Shown here one piece after another: positions 17,150 to 25,127 of a stretch of 64,000 nucleotides of DNA. How positions within the stretch are numbered: the first letter of the stretch is position 1; each line of letters opens with the position of its first letter. Under the pieces are notes generated by a model, which worked only from the letters and a program-made list of their open reading frames with translations, did not search any database and had not been told where the DNA came from. Source of the stretch: an uncultured Flavobacteriales bacterium (GTDB lineage: Bacteria; Bacteroidota; Bacteroidia; Flavobacteriales_D; Crocinitomicaceae); assembly GCA_903939755.1 (NCBI GenBank), contig CAJAII010000020.1, forward strand, positions 124,001 to 188,000. Reading direction: 5' to 3'. The translations under genes were made by a program, and so were the position numbers.

Positions 17150-20100
17150 TCAACGAATAATCAAGGGCTTATTCCAAATTTTAGTGGCACTCTCCACATT
17201 AATCATGTAGGTTCCTGCTTTTAATTTGTTCAAAGGAATAGTAAGGGTTCCTTCTCCCTTCGCTTCTTGAACTAATTTCCCATTCATATCAATGATTTTA
17301 ATTTTTGAGAACGGTATTGTTTTAATGGTTAGTAGGCCGTCTCCTTGAATTGGATTTGGAAAAATACTTAGGTATTCATCTTTTGGCTCTAGCATGCCTG
17401 ATTGATTGTCAAGATTAACATTATCAATGTAAAGGTTATTCCCCCACTTGCCAATACTTCTAAAGGCGATCTGTAAATTAGCCGATCCGTTAAATGCCGC
17501 CAAATTAATGCTGTCCTTGCGCCATTGTGTAGCACTTGGTGTAAAGAAACTTTGGATGTCTGGTGCTGTTGCTAAGGTAACGCCGCCATCCATATACAAT
17601 TCTTGGTAGGTAAGTCCGCAGTCTGTTGAAGCTAGAATAGCCATGGAATCTGGATAACCGCCTCCCCATCGTGCATAGGCAACATCGTAGGTCATGTAGG
17701 GATTTGAAGCAATCGTACTCGCATCAAAATTGACAATTAAATCGTCAAAGGTCCCCTGAGCGTCATAATCGTAGTTATTGAAAAGTGCTGATTGTGATGA
17801 GTTTCCAAATCCACCCGCTGTGCTAGATAAGGTCCATGTTGAGCCGTTATCTTGATTGTCAATTGACCATCCATTGGGGATGAAATTGCCTTCAAAATCT
17901 TCTTGAACTAAGGTCGGTAAGGTGTAAAAACTGACTTGCACATATAAACTGTCGATGTCGCTGTTACCATTGGCATCGGTAACTTGTAAAACAGCTAAAT
18001 GGGAGCCTGCTTGATTAAATAGCACCGTTGGGTTTCTTTGTGTTGATGTCGCTGGAGAACCTGTAGGAAACGTCCAATTCCATTGTGCATTGGTGTGATT
18101 TAAATAAGAATGGTCTTCAAAGTAGAAGGAATCTAAATCACAAATGCCCATTTGACTTAATTTATCCACGTTAATCCGTGCTATTGGAAAGCTGGGTGTT
18201 TCATTTAACTGGCTTTCCCAAATGCCTTTTCCATAGGAAGCTAATCGTATTTTGTTGTCTCTAAAAAATGGACGTAAAATATTTCCGTTCGTAAAAGTGG
18301 GCAAGCCGGCATTGTCTATTACCCAATTGGTCGTATTGTTTCTGTAATAAACGGCTTTATTGGTCGCTGCATAAATTCCTCCATCTGTCCCTGGAATGTG
18401 AACTATGGATTGTATGCTTTCATTATTGAGAATGGAAGAGGATAAATTTGTCCATGTGGAGCCACCATCACTTGTTTTAAATACTTTGAAGCCATTTGAA
18501 CCATCAGGGTAAGCAATCCATAAGTTATTCGAGTTAAGCGGATCCAAGCTTAAGAGCATCCTTCTACTGTTACCGGCTGGGATGAAACATGAATTCCATG
18601 AAATACCGCCATCAATAGATTTCCAGAGTGTCCCGATATTTCCTGACGCCGGTTGTTGATTCACATATAAAATATCGGGGTTATTTGACCCCACTTCTAT
18701 ATAACGAACGCCATTGTTCACGTTCGTACCAAATGTATAGAGTAGGTTAAAAGAAGCGCCCGCATCCGTAGTTTTCCAAATCGAATTGTCTTTTCCAAGG
18801 AAGCCAATGCTGTAACAATTGGGATGAAATTCAAATTCACTCGATTCGGCTGCATAATAGCTTTCGTTAGGAGCCATTCCAAATGGTGTTCCGGTGATAG
18901 GGTCAGCCAGTTGTAAGGGAATAAATTTCCCGCCTATATCTGAAAAATAGGTTTTTCTATTAATCCCAGGGTTAACGTATCCTGTGGACGCTTCTCCACC
19001 CCCTAATTCTAAAAAATTCCCATTGCCATAATTTTCATGATAAGCTAAGTTTCCATTGTGGTACAATCCTCCGACCAATATATCTTCATTCCATCCGCTT
19101 CCAAATCCCCAGTAATCGGAACCGTGTACACCAGACATTTTGAAGGAATATTGGGAGGTGAAGAAATCGGTTGATTTATAAATCCCGCCATCGGTAGAAA
19201 TCCAAGTAGTATTTCCAATCACTCGAAAGTCTTGGTTGTCGACGTGCATGCCTAATGGTCCGCCTACATAGCCAGCAACGGAAGAAAATGTAAGTCCACC
19301 ATCTAAGGATCGGTAAAGGTTGAGTCCACCGATTAATAGTTCATCTGCATTGGTAGGAGATGCTGCAATGGCACAATTATAAAATCCTTGATGGTACAAC
19401 CAAGTGGCTGTGCCGATGGCTAAGTTTACATGATTAGCATCATACGGTCCACCATCTATACCTTGTGGATTTACCCAAGATTGTCCTGAATTATCACTTC
19501 TGTAAATACCAATGAAGCCGAGGTCATTTGTCTTAGCTTCACCAATCAAATAGACATATATACGATTTGGATTGGCGGGTGTAAGTCCAATTCTTGCTCC
19601 GCCGTCTGTTCTTCCTGCTGCAGTAGATGCGTACCAACCCGTCGATTGGATTTGCCAGGTGACTCCTGCATTGCTTGATTTAAAAAATTCGCAGATAAGT
19701 AAACTTGGATTGTCTTTCATCAAGTACATTTCATTGCTGTTGTTGGTTTTGCATTTTATATCAAAACAAGCTGAAGTATAAACTTGTGTCCATGTCGTTC
19801 CTCCATCGCTTGAACTATAAAGTCCTTTGTCTGTCGCTGCGAATACCAGTAGTTCATTTCCTGGATTGATAAGGATTTCGTTTACACCAAAATTAGTTTG
19901 GGGTAGGACATTGGTCCATGATGAGCCGCCATCAGTAGAACGAAAAACACCTTTGTTTCCACCTGCGAATACAATTAAAGGATTGCTGGGACTAATTTCT
20001 ACTGCGGTAACGCCACTACCAAAGTCAAGTGTCATGGAGCTGTGCGTCCAATTTTGACCTCCATCTGTACTTTTGTAGACTTCTCCTGGTTCCGTTCCAC

Positions 20101-20548
20101 AAAACATGAAATTAGGCTGTGCCAAGCATTGGTCGACAGCATACACATTCGTTTGACCAGATCCTTGGGTATTATTTTCTTGATAATTCGTAATTGGACC
20201 AACAACTGACCAATTCGAACTCTTGTTAACGCTTTGTTTGTGTAAATAAGTTTGGTCAATTAGCGCTTGTTCTTCCGGGGAATAAACGATAGGAAAACCT
20301 TGATCGTCTAGTTGAGCAATGTACTTGCGCTTCCATCTTTTAAAATATTGCGTATGGTAATTTTTTTCAAAAGAATTAGCTCTGTAATATTCCGTGTAGA
20401 GTGACGATACCTCCAGCACATTTGGATGATCACCGTACATTTTTTGCGCCCATAAAGGAAGGCTAGCTATTTCTGTAGCGGATGGGATTTGTTGCGCTTT
20501 GCAAACGAAAGTAACAGTCAATAGACAAATTAATACAAGTAATTTCAT
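17150..20548 (-). CDS. Large T9SS-secreted protein with BNR/VPS10-like repeats and PKD domain
   Basis: The 1132-residue protein has a signal peptide (MKLLVLICLLTVTFVCKAQ). It then has many STDGGxxW Asp-box repeats between about residues 160 and 760, which suggest one or two beta-propellers of the sortilin/VPS10 or exo-alpha-sialidase-like type. A PKD domain (about 800-880), a jelly-roll/MAM-like domain with EDFEGNFIPNGWSIDN (about 885-1050) and a type A T9SS sorting domain (FPNPIQGDGLL to the end) follow. It is exported and probably anchored to the outer surface. The Asp-box repeats are structural and do not by themselves indicate an enzyme. Confidence 0.88.
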   Translation of the reverse strand: MKLLVLICLLTVTFVCKAQQIPSATEIASLPLWAQKMYGDHPNVLEVSSLYTEYYRANSFEKNYHTQYFKRWKRKYIAQLDDQGFPIVYSPEEQALIDQTYLHKQSVNKSSNWSVVGPITNYQENNTQGSGQTNVYAVDQCLAQPNFMFCGTEPGEVYKSTDGGQNWTHSSMTLDFGSGVTAVEISPSNPLIVFAGGNKGVFRSTDGGSSWTNVLPQTNFGVNEILINPGNELLVFAATDKGLYSSSDGGTTWTQVYTSACFDIKCKTNNSNEMYLMKDNPSLLICEFFKSSNAGVTWQIQSTGWYASTAAGRTDGGARIGLTPANPNRIYVYLIGEAKTNDLGFIGIYRSDNSGQSWVNPQGIDGGPYDANHVNLAIGTATWLYHQGFYNCAIAASPTNADELLIGGLNLYRSLDGGLTFSSVAGYVGGPLGMHVDNQDFRVIGNTTWISTDGGIYKSTDFFTSQYSFKMSGVHGSDYWGFGSGWNEDILVGGLYHNGNLAYHENYGNGNFLELGGGEASTGYVNPGINRKTYFSDIGGKFIPLQLADPITGTPFGMAPNESYYAAESSEFEFHPNCYSIGFLGKDNSIWKTTDAGASFNLLYTFGTNVNNGVRYIEVGSNNPDILYVNQQPASGNIGTLWKSIDGGISWNSCFIPAGNSRRMLLSLDPLNSNNLWIAYPDGSNGFKVFKTSDGGSTWTNLSSSILNNESIQSIVHIPGTDGGIYAATNKAVYYRNNTTNWVIDNAGLPTFTNGNILRPFFRDNKIRLASYGKGIWESQLNETPSFPIARINVDKLSQMGICDLDSFYFEDHSYLNHTNAQWNWTFPTGSPATSTQRNPTVLFNQAGSHLAVLQVTDANGNSDIDSLYVQVSFYTLPTLVQEDFEGNFIPNGWSIDNQDNGSTWTLSSTAGGFGNSSQSALFNNYDYDAQGTFDDLIVNFDASTIASNPYMTYDVAYARWGGGYPDSMAILASTDCGLTYQELYMDGGVTLATAPDIQSFFTPSATQWRKDSINLAAFNGSANLQIAFRSIGKWGNNLYIDNVNLDNQSGMLEPKDEYLSIFPNPIQGDGLLTIKTIPFSKIKIIDMNGKLVQEAKGEGTLTIPLNKLKAGTYMINVESATKIWNKPLIIR

Positions 20549-20793
20549 AATAGTATTTTAGGCACTAAAGATAAATAAAACTTCATTATTGGATTTTTTT
20601 AATTTGAATTATTGTTTGATCCTATTTTTATTAATGAGCACCAAAACCCCTGAAAGTTTGAAAGAATTACCTAGGGCTTGTATTAGTTTGTTCGGGATTA
20701 ATATTTCTCTACTATCACACCCTTTCAGGGCATCGAGCGGAGTTTAAAAGCGCTGACTTTTCGGTGTGTCTTTTCGGTGTGTTGTTTGATTGA
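20549..20793. other. Intergenic region with a repeat fragment
   Basis: There is no gene between 20549 and 21066. Besides the full three-hairpin repeat at 20794-20932, a fragment matching only the second arm of its first hairpin (catcgagcggagtt) lies at 20731-20744. It is followed by a short local duplication of ttttcggtgtgt near 20757-20780. This looks like a decayed earlier copy. The stretch 20933-21066 is AT-rich with no clear signal. Confidence 0.55.
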
Positions 20794-20932
20794 AGTGTCT
20801 CTCGACTCCGCTCGATTCACCTAAAGGGCATCGAGCGGAGTCGAGAAGCACGTCTTAAATGGAGAATTGATTTTTTCGTTCTTAGGTATCAAGCCAAAGG
20901 ACAAATAAAAAAGAGTCAGATTTTTATCAGAC
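20794..20932. repeat. Three-hairpin dispersed repeat, copy 2
   Basis: This copy has a perfect 16-bp inverted repeat, ctcgactccgctcgat with atcgagcggagtcgag. The middle hairpin is shortened to ttcttaggtatcaagccaaagga. The last hairpin is a degenerate gtcagatttttatcagac. The loss of the middle stem suggests deletion between its arms. Confidence 0.85.
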
Positions 20933-21066
20933 AAGAATTTATTCAACTAATTAATTAAAAAATAGTATTTTAGTTGAAAATAAATTAAACCAAAAAACAA
21001 AATATAAGCAAACTACTTTTTTCTGAAAAACTTTTATTGAAAACAAAACTTAAAATTTAAAAAAAA

Positions 21067-21927
21067 ATGAAACTTGTAAATTTATTGTTAATCATTGTCT
21101 CGGGATTCGTGATGCTATTCCTTAATTCTTGTTCGTCTCCCGAAAATGAAGGAAAAAAAATAGGCGAGAAATTCTGTAACTGTTTGGGTGCCGTCAAAAC
21201 ATTAACAGAACCCAAACAATTTAAACAAGTTTCCGATAGTTGCACGAATGTGATTAAAATGGATTGGACGAAATACGAAGCTGATTACAAAAATGATGAT
21301 GCTAAATGGAACTTATTTAAAACATCTTATGAAAAGGCTCGAGAAAGTAAATTAAAAGAATTAAATGAAGCATTAAACCTAATTTATGCTGAAATGGGTA
21401 AAAAAATCAAAGAAAAACTTAATAACAAATTGTGGATCAAAAAAAATGAGAAAAATGGTTATTATTTATATTCATTTAATGACAACTCATTGTCAATAAT
21501 GAATTGTAGAGGTTTAACTAAATTCGATATAAGTGCCGATACAATTAAGTTTGGAGATGCTGAATTAACGAAGGCTATTGTTAGCTTTAGCGAAGAAGGA
21601 AATTTGATTTTAAAAGATTGCGAAAGTGACAACATTGGTGTATATGAAATAGCTTCTAAAAAAGATAAGTTGCTCGGGAGTTGGTCTGTTACAGGGGGGA
21701 TTTCTGTTGTTTTTTACCAAGGTGGTAGCTGTTCTGTCACACAGCGTAGGAATACACAGAATGCAAGATATACTTTAAATGGGAATAATCTTGAAATAGC
21801 GGGCCCACCCGCATACAGTGTCAATTTATCTAATTCAGATTATTTTTCATTCGGAATGGCTCGATTCTCTCGGAATAAGCTTTCTTATCCTAAAAATTTG
21901 GATATACTTTTCACTAAAAATAAATAA
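21067..21927 (+). CDS. Lipoprotein with C-x-C motif after the signal
   Basis: The 286-residue protein has a lipoprotein signal (FLNSC, acylated Cys near residue 22) followed by EKFCNCLGAVKTLTEPKQF and a later SDSC. This resembles the C-x-C...C pattern of small lipoproteins elsewhere in the window. A charged coiled stretch (about 75-120) and a beta-rich C-terminal domain follow; the latter contains GSWSVTGGISVVFYQGGSCS, typical of small lipocalin-like or DUF-type domains that report LGSW/LVGTW motifs. The function is unknown; it is anchored in the envelope. Confidence 0.75.
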   Translation: MKLVNLLLIIVSGFVMLFLNSCSSPENEGKKIGEKFCNCLGAVKTLTEPKQFKQVSDSCTNVIKMDWTKYEADYKNDDAKWNLFKTSYEKARESKLKELNEALNLIYAEMGKKIKEKLNNKLWIKKNEKNGYYLYSFNDNSLSIMNCRGLTKFDISADTIKFGDAELTKAIVSFSEEGNLILKDCESDNIGVYEIASKKDKLLGSWSVTGGISVVFYQGGSCSVTQRRNTQNARYTLNGNNLEIAGPPAYSVNLSNSDYFSFGMARFSRNKLSYPKNLDILFTKNK

Positions 21928-21960
21928 ATAACAGAAACTAGTCCGCTAGCGGGAAACAGC

Positions 21961-21989
21961 GAGAAATCCGAAAATCGATAAGAGTAGGA
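21961..21989 (+). repeat. 29-bp leader shared by the two repeat-protein genes, copy 1
   Basis: The block from gagaaatccg to agtagga is identical to 22906-22934. It lies 50 bp before the ATG in this copy and 51 bp before it in the other. A CCGCTAGCGG palindrome sits just upstream here only. It could be a remnant of duplication, or a promoter or leader element. Confidence 0.7.
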
Positions 21990-22010
21990 ATAAAATTTAA
22001 AAATTAAAAT

Positions 22011-22346
22011 ATGAGAAATTTATTGATTTTAGCAACTATGTTGCTCACGTTTGGGTTTATCAATGCACAGAAAATATTTAGTGTCTCAAATCAAGCATAT
22101 GCTGATGTTAAAGTTTTTGTTGTGGATAATCAGGCCTACGCAGATTTGTTGGTTTATAAAGTATCCAATCAAGCTTATGCAGGGAAAAATGATGGTAAAT
22201 GGTACTTCGTAGATAATCAAGCATACGCTGACAAGAAAATATTTTTCGTGAGTAATCAAGCCTATGCAGATTTGAAAATATTTTTTGTAGATAATCAAGC
22301 TTATGCGGGTTGGAAAAATTCCGCTAAGAAAAGTTTGATGTATTAA
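22011..22346 (+). CDS. Exported 13-residue-repeat protein, NQAYA type (DUF6150-like)
   Basis: The 111-residue protein has a signal peptide ending near INAQ (residue 20) and then six repeats. NQAYA occurs at residues 27, 40, 53, 69, 82 and 95, that is with 13-residue spacing and one 3-residue insertion at GKNDGKW. The residue before NQAYA alternates strictly Ser, Asp, Ser, Asp, Ser, Asp. Repeats read V-[SD]-NQAYA-D-x-K-[VI]-[FY], which fits short beta strands in a solenoid or ribbon. It resembles the Bacteroidota family I recall as DUF6150, not checked. All six 15-base stretches coding for NQAYA differ in codons. A paralogue at 22957 has RESYA at the same six positions. Confidence 0.85.
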   Translation: MRNLLILATMLLTFGFINAQKIFSVSNQAYADVKVFVVDNQAYADLLVYKVSNQAYAGKNDGKWYFVDNQAYADKKIFFVSNQAYADLKIFFVDNQAYAGWKNSAKKSLMY

Positions 22347-22449
22347 ACTAGCTTGTCTTTCAGTTATAAATTCAATTAAATTAAATAATCAAGGCCTAAT
22401 CTGCTTAGTCAAATGAGAAGGGATTTAAATTAAACCAAAAAAAAGTAAA

Positions 22450-22830
22450 ATGAAAAAAATATTTACCCTGGCACTAATGATGCTGTTTTTTGCAGTTGCT
22501 AATGCACAATCTAATGCAGTTGCAAAATTTATTATCGTTGAAATAATAGATGAGGATGACAATCCTACATCTGAAATATACGTTCAATACAATGAAAAGA
22601 AAATCCTAATAGAAACACTTCATGGTAATGCAAACATTGTTGATAAAAGTGAATTTTATTTAGGGGTTCCTAAAACTGCAATTTCAGCTTGCGGTGCTTG
22701 GTGGGCAGGAGCAGGGGATTATTATTATATCGTTCCTTCAGTTAAAGGTGTTAGTCTTTACCATGGTTGGCAAGATGAAGAACAAGAAGATGAAGGTTTT
22801 CATTGGGAATTTGTTCAAGAATTAAATTAG
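22450..22830 (+). CDS. Small exported hypothetical protein between the repeat paralogues
   Basis: The 126-residue protein has a signal peptide (MKKIFTLALMMLFFAVANAQ) and a mature acidic domain of about 105 residues. It starts with a strand-turn-strand (AKFIIVEIIDEDDNPTSEIYVQYNEKK, read in parts), has a hydrophobic GAWWAGAGDYYYIV segment, and ends in a very acidic tail (DEEQEDEGF). One Cys is present. I recognise no family. It lies between the two 13-residue-repeat genes on the same strand, so it may be their partner or simply was caught in the duplication. Confidence 0.65.
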   Translation: MKKIFTLALMMLFFAVANAQSNAVAKFIIVEIIDEDDNPTSEIYVQYNEKKILIETLHGNANIVDKSEFYLGVPKTAISACGAWWAGAGDYYYIVPSVKGVSLYHGWQDEEQEDEGFHWEFVQELN

Positions 22831-22905
22831 AATTGTTCTATTAATTATTTCGTAAAATAATAAGTAGAGCCAAGAAAAAATCTCCACTCTGGCGGAAAAT
22901 ATACC

Positions 22906-22934
22906 GAGAAATCCGAAAATCGATAAGAGTAGGA
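22906..22934 (+). repeat. 29-bp leader shared by the two repeat-protein genes, copy 2
   Basis: Identical to 21961-21989 and at the same distance from its ATG. Outside this block and the first 27 coding bases, the two upstream regions diverge. Confidence 0.7.
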
Positions 22935-22956
22935 TTAAAAATTTATATATTACAAT

Positions 22957-23292
22957 ATGAGAAATTTATTGATTTTAGCAACTATTTTGCTAATGTGTGG
23001 AGCATTTAATGCTCAAAAGGTATATGCAGTTAGCCGAGAGTCTTATGCAGATGTAAAAGTATTTGTTGTTGATCGTGAGAGCTACGCTGATTTATTAGTT
23101 TATAAAGTGGATCGCGAAAGTTATGCGGGCAAAAATGATGGTAAATGGTTTTTTGTAGATCGTGAATCATATGCTCAAAAAAAAATATTTTTCGTAGATA
23201 GGGAGTCCTATGCGGATATAAAAATTTATTTTGTAGACCGCGAATCTTATGCCGGTTGGAGAAATTCCGCAAAGAAAAGTTTGATGTATTAA
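22957..23292 (+). CDS. Exported 13-residue-repeat protein, RESYA type (DUF6150-like)
   Basis: This 111-residue protein is the same length as the paralogue at 22011 and aligns without gaps. Six RESYA motifs stand exactly where the other has NQAYA (residues 27, 40, 53, 69, 82, 95). The preceding residue is Ser once and then Asp five times. The scaffold (VKVFVVD, LLVYKV, GKNDGKW, NSAKKSLMY) is nearly identical. The Ser codon in RESYA is tct, agc, agt, tca, tcc, tct, using both unlinked serine codon families, and Arg is cga, cgt, cgc, cgt, agg, cgc. The signal peptide ends near FNAQ. Function is unknown. Confidence 0.85.
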   Translation: MRNLLILATILLMCGAFNAQKVYAVSRESYADVKVFVVDRESYADLLVYKVDRESYAGKNDGKWFFVDRESYAQKKIFFVDRESYADIKIYFVDRESYAGWRNSAKKSLMY

Positions 23293-23487
23293 ACTAGCTT
23301 GTCGAACATTGCGACTAACAATTTTTGAAGCAATGACAATCAATTTGCGAGAAAGTTCGCCGGTAGCCTACGGAAAATCAACTTGATTTTGAAGAATAAA
23401 TTCGGAAAGGGTGATAATACGAGACTTCTGGGTAAATTATTCACTGCAAATATCGTAAAATGCCGTCTGAATTCTTCTAGTTATTAA

Positions 23488-24987
23488 TTATTTTGGTTCA
23501 AACTGATAATTTTCGATGATTTTGATTTTTTCTTCAATCGTGATGCCTGTATTTAATTGTTTTTCGAGTTCTTTGGTGTTTTGTTCGGCACAAGCAATCA
23601 TTTTAGGAATAAGTGATATCAATTTATTCAATTTATCGATTGAATTATAATAATTATCTGGTGATTTATGATGATTTTCTGTAAACTCAGATAGTTTCTT
23701 AGGGAAATTATTTTTAATATAAATTCTCGGATAATCTTTAGAATCAAGACAGTATATTGTTATCTCTCTTATTACCTTAAAAAGGTCATTTTTTTTGTAA
23801 AAAACATATACATTTTGTACATTTCCGTAATCTCCAATATCTTCAATTGTTTCAAATTCTCCTGAGTACGGTTTACTAATGGTTTTAGATTTTGTATAAA
23901 TATCAGTTAATTTAGAATATTCAAGCGCAAGTTTTGTTGATAGCTTTAGCCAATCTTCTAATTTTTGAGTATGATCTCGATTAATACTATCTTGAATTTG
24001 CTCATTTCTTATTAAAACATCATAATCTTTTTCTTCTTTTACTGTTCCATCTTGATTGTAATATTTCCAAATACCAACTTGTCTTGATTTATCGTTATAT
24101 ATTCTATACTTCCCGGCCTCCATTAATTTTCCACTTTCGAAGTATTTGTTATACTTACCTATCGATAAATTTTTTCCACATAAGTACCACACGTTGTTGT
24201 ACCCGCTTGTATATTCCAAGGAGTATAAACGAACAGAATCTCTTAATTTACCTGATAAATAATAGGACTTACTCATGTAATTTGTATCTACATTTCCATT
24301 TTCATCAAATTTAATTTTTTGCGTATAAACAACATTGCCAATTGAATGCTTATCTCTTGGGCAATCTCCATTTTCTTCTCTTGGAACAACCCACAAACCA
24401 ACCATTTTACCACCGAGACCTATTTTACCTTTAGAGAGAACTACACTTTTATCGTTGTAACAAACATAATCACCGGTATAACTTCTGTTTTGGAAATTGG
24501 CTGTGTAAAAAACTTTACCATTCAAATGATAACAAGTTTCTTTTGTGCAAATTCCGTTATTGAATGTTTCTTCCTTCACTTTGGTTTGAATACCATTATT
24601 AAAAATGTCCACTTCCTTATCGTTAAACATCATGCTTTCAATAATATTAAAATAGCTTTGACCGTATTTCACAAGGGTATAGGTAGTCCATTGCCCCTGC
24701 TTAGCATCATTTTTATAAGTGCCAGTAATTTTTAATTTACTGATTCCTCCTCGTGTATAGTATTCTTTGTAAGCACCATTTTTAATTCCATTTACATATG
24801 TTTCCTCTCCAAGCTTGGCGCCATCATACGTATATTGAGTTAGCAATCCGTTATATTGGCCTGATCCATTGACATAATAAACATAATGGACCTTTGTTTT
24901 TTTATAGTCGTGATAGGTTTTTTTAAGAATTTGAGACTTTGCTGCAAATGCCAGACAGATAGTCAAAAGAGTAACAATTGATTTCAT
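23488..24987 (-). CDS. Exported YwqK-type (MORN-variant) repeat protein
   Basis: The protein has 499 residues from ATG 24987, which gives a signal peptide (MKSIVTLLTICLAFAAKSQ); an ATG 32 codons upstream would precede this signal with unrelated sequence. It has a series of repeats of the type G-Y-G-x-x-YYxxG-KLxxxGxYKNDxKxGxWxxY (residues 25-340), matching the YwqK antitoxin-type MORN_2 repeats. A C-terminal helical region (about 350-495) follows with several charged heptads. In Bacteroidota such proteins are numerous and mostly uncharacterised; the name antitoxin is inherited from Bacillus and should not be taken as a function here. Confidence 0.75.
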   Translation of the reverse strand: MKSIVTLLTICLAFAAKSQILKKTYHDYKKTKVHYVYYVNGSGQYNGLLTQYTYDGAKLGEETYVNGIKNGAYKEYYTRGGISKLKITGTYKNDAKQGQWTTYTLVKYGQSYFNIIESMMFNDKEVDIFNNGIQTKVKEETFNNGICTKETCYHLNGKVFYTANFQNRSYTGDYVCYNDKSVVLSKGKIGLGGKMVGLWVVPREENGDCPRDKHSIGNVVYTQKIKFDENGNVDTNYMSKSYYLSGKLRDSVRLYSLEYTSGYNNVWYLCGKNLSIGKYNKYFESGKLMEAGKYRIYNDKSRQVGIWKYYNQDGTVKEEKDYDVLIRNEQIQDSINRDHTQKLEDWLKLSTKLALEYSKLTDIYTKSKTISKPYSGEFETIEDIGDYGNVQNVYVFYKKNDLFKVIREITIYCLDSKDYPRIYIKNNFPKKLSEFTENHHKSPDNYYNSIDKLNKLISLIPKMIACAEQNTKELEKQLNTGITIEEKIKIIENYQFEPK

Positions 24988-25127
24988 GATATTATTTTTC
25001 GTAAATCTAGTGATTAAGAATTTGAAAAACCTGTTATTGTTGGCGCAACAAGGTTCAAGTATTTCAACCCAATATCTAATCAACGCTAAAGCTATGGATT
25101 CAGGAACGGGGATTTTTTTCCTTCAAC

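Noticed and set aside
22080-22320. Regular spaced repeats that at first look like a small CRISPR or satellite array (also 23030-23270).
   Set aside because: The repeats are conserved as amino acids, not as bases; every unit differs in silent codon positions and the frame is open with a signal peptide.
22011-23292. A diversity-generating retroelement acting on the repeat genes.
   Set aside because: There is no reverse transcriptase or template repeat in the window, and the changes are not limited to adenines.
24346-24735. Plus-strand open frame of 129 codons inside the YwqK-like gene.
   Set aside because: It is antisense to a repeat protein with clear family motifs; the translation looks like noise.
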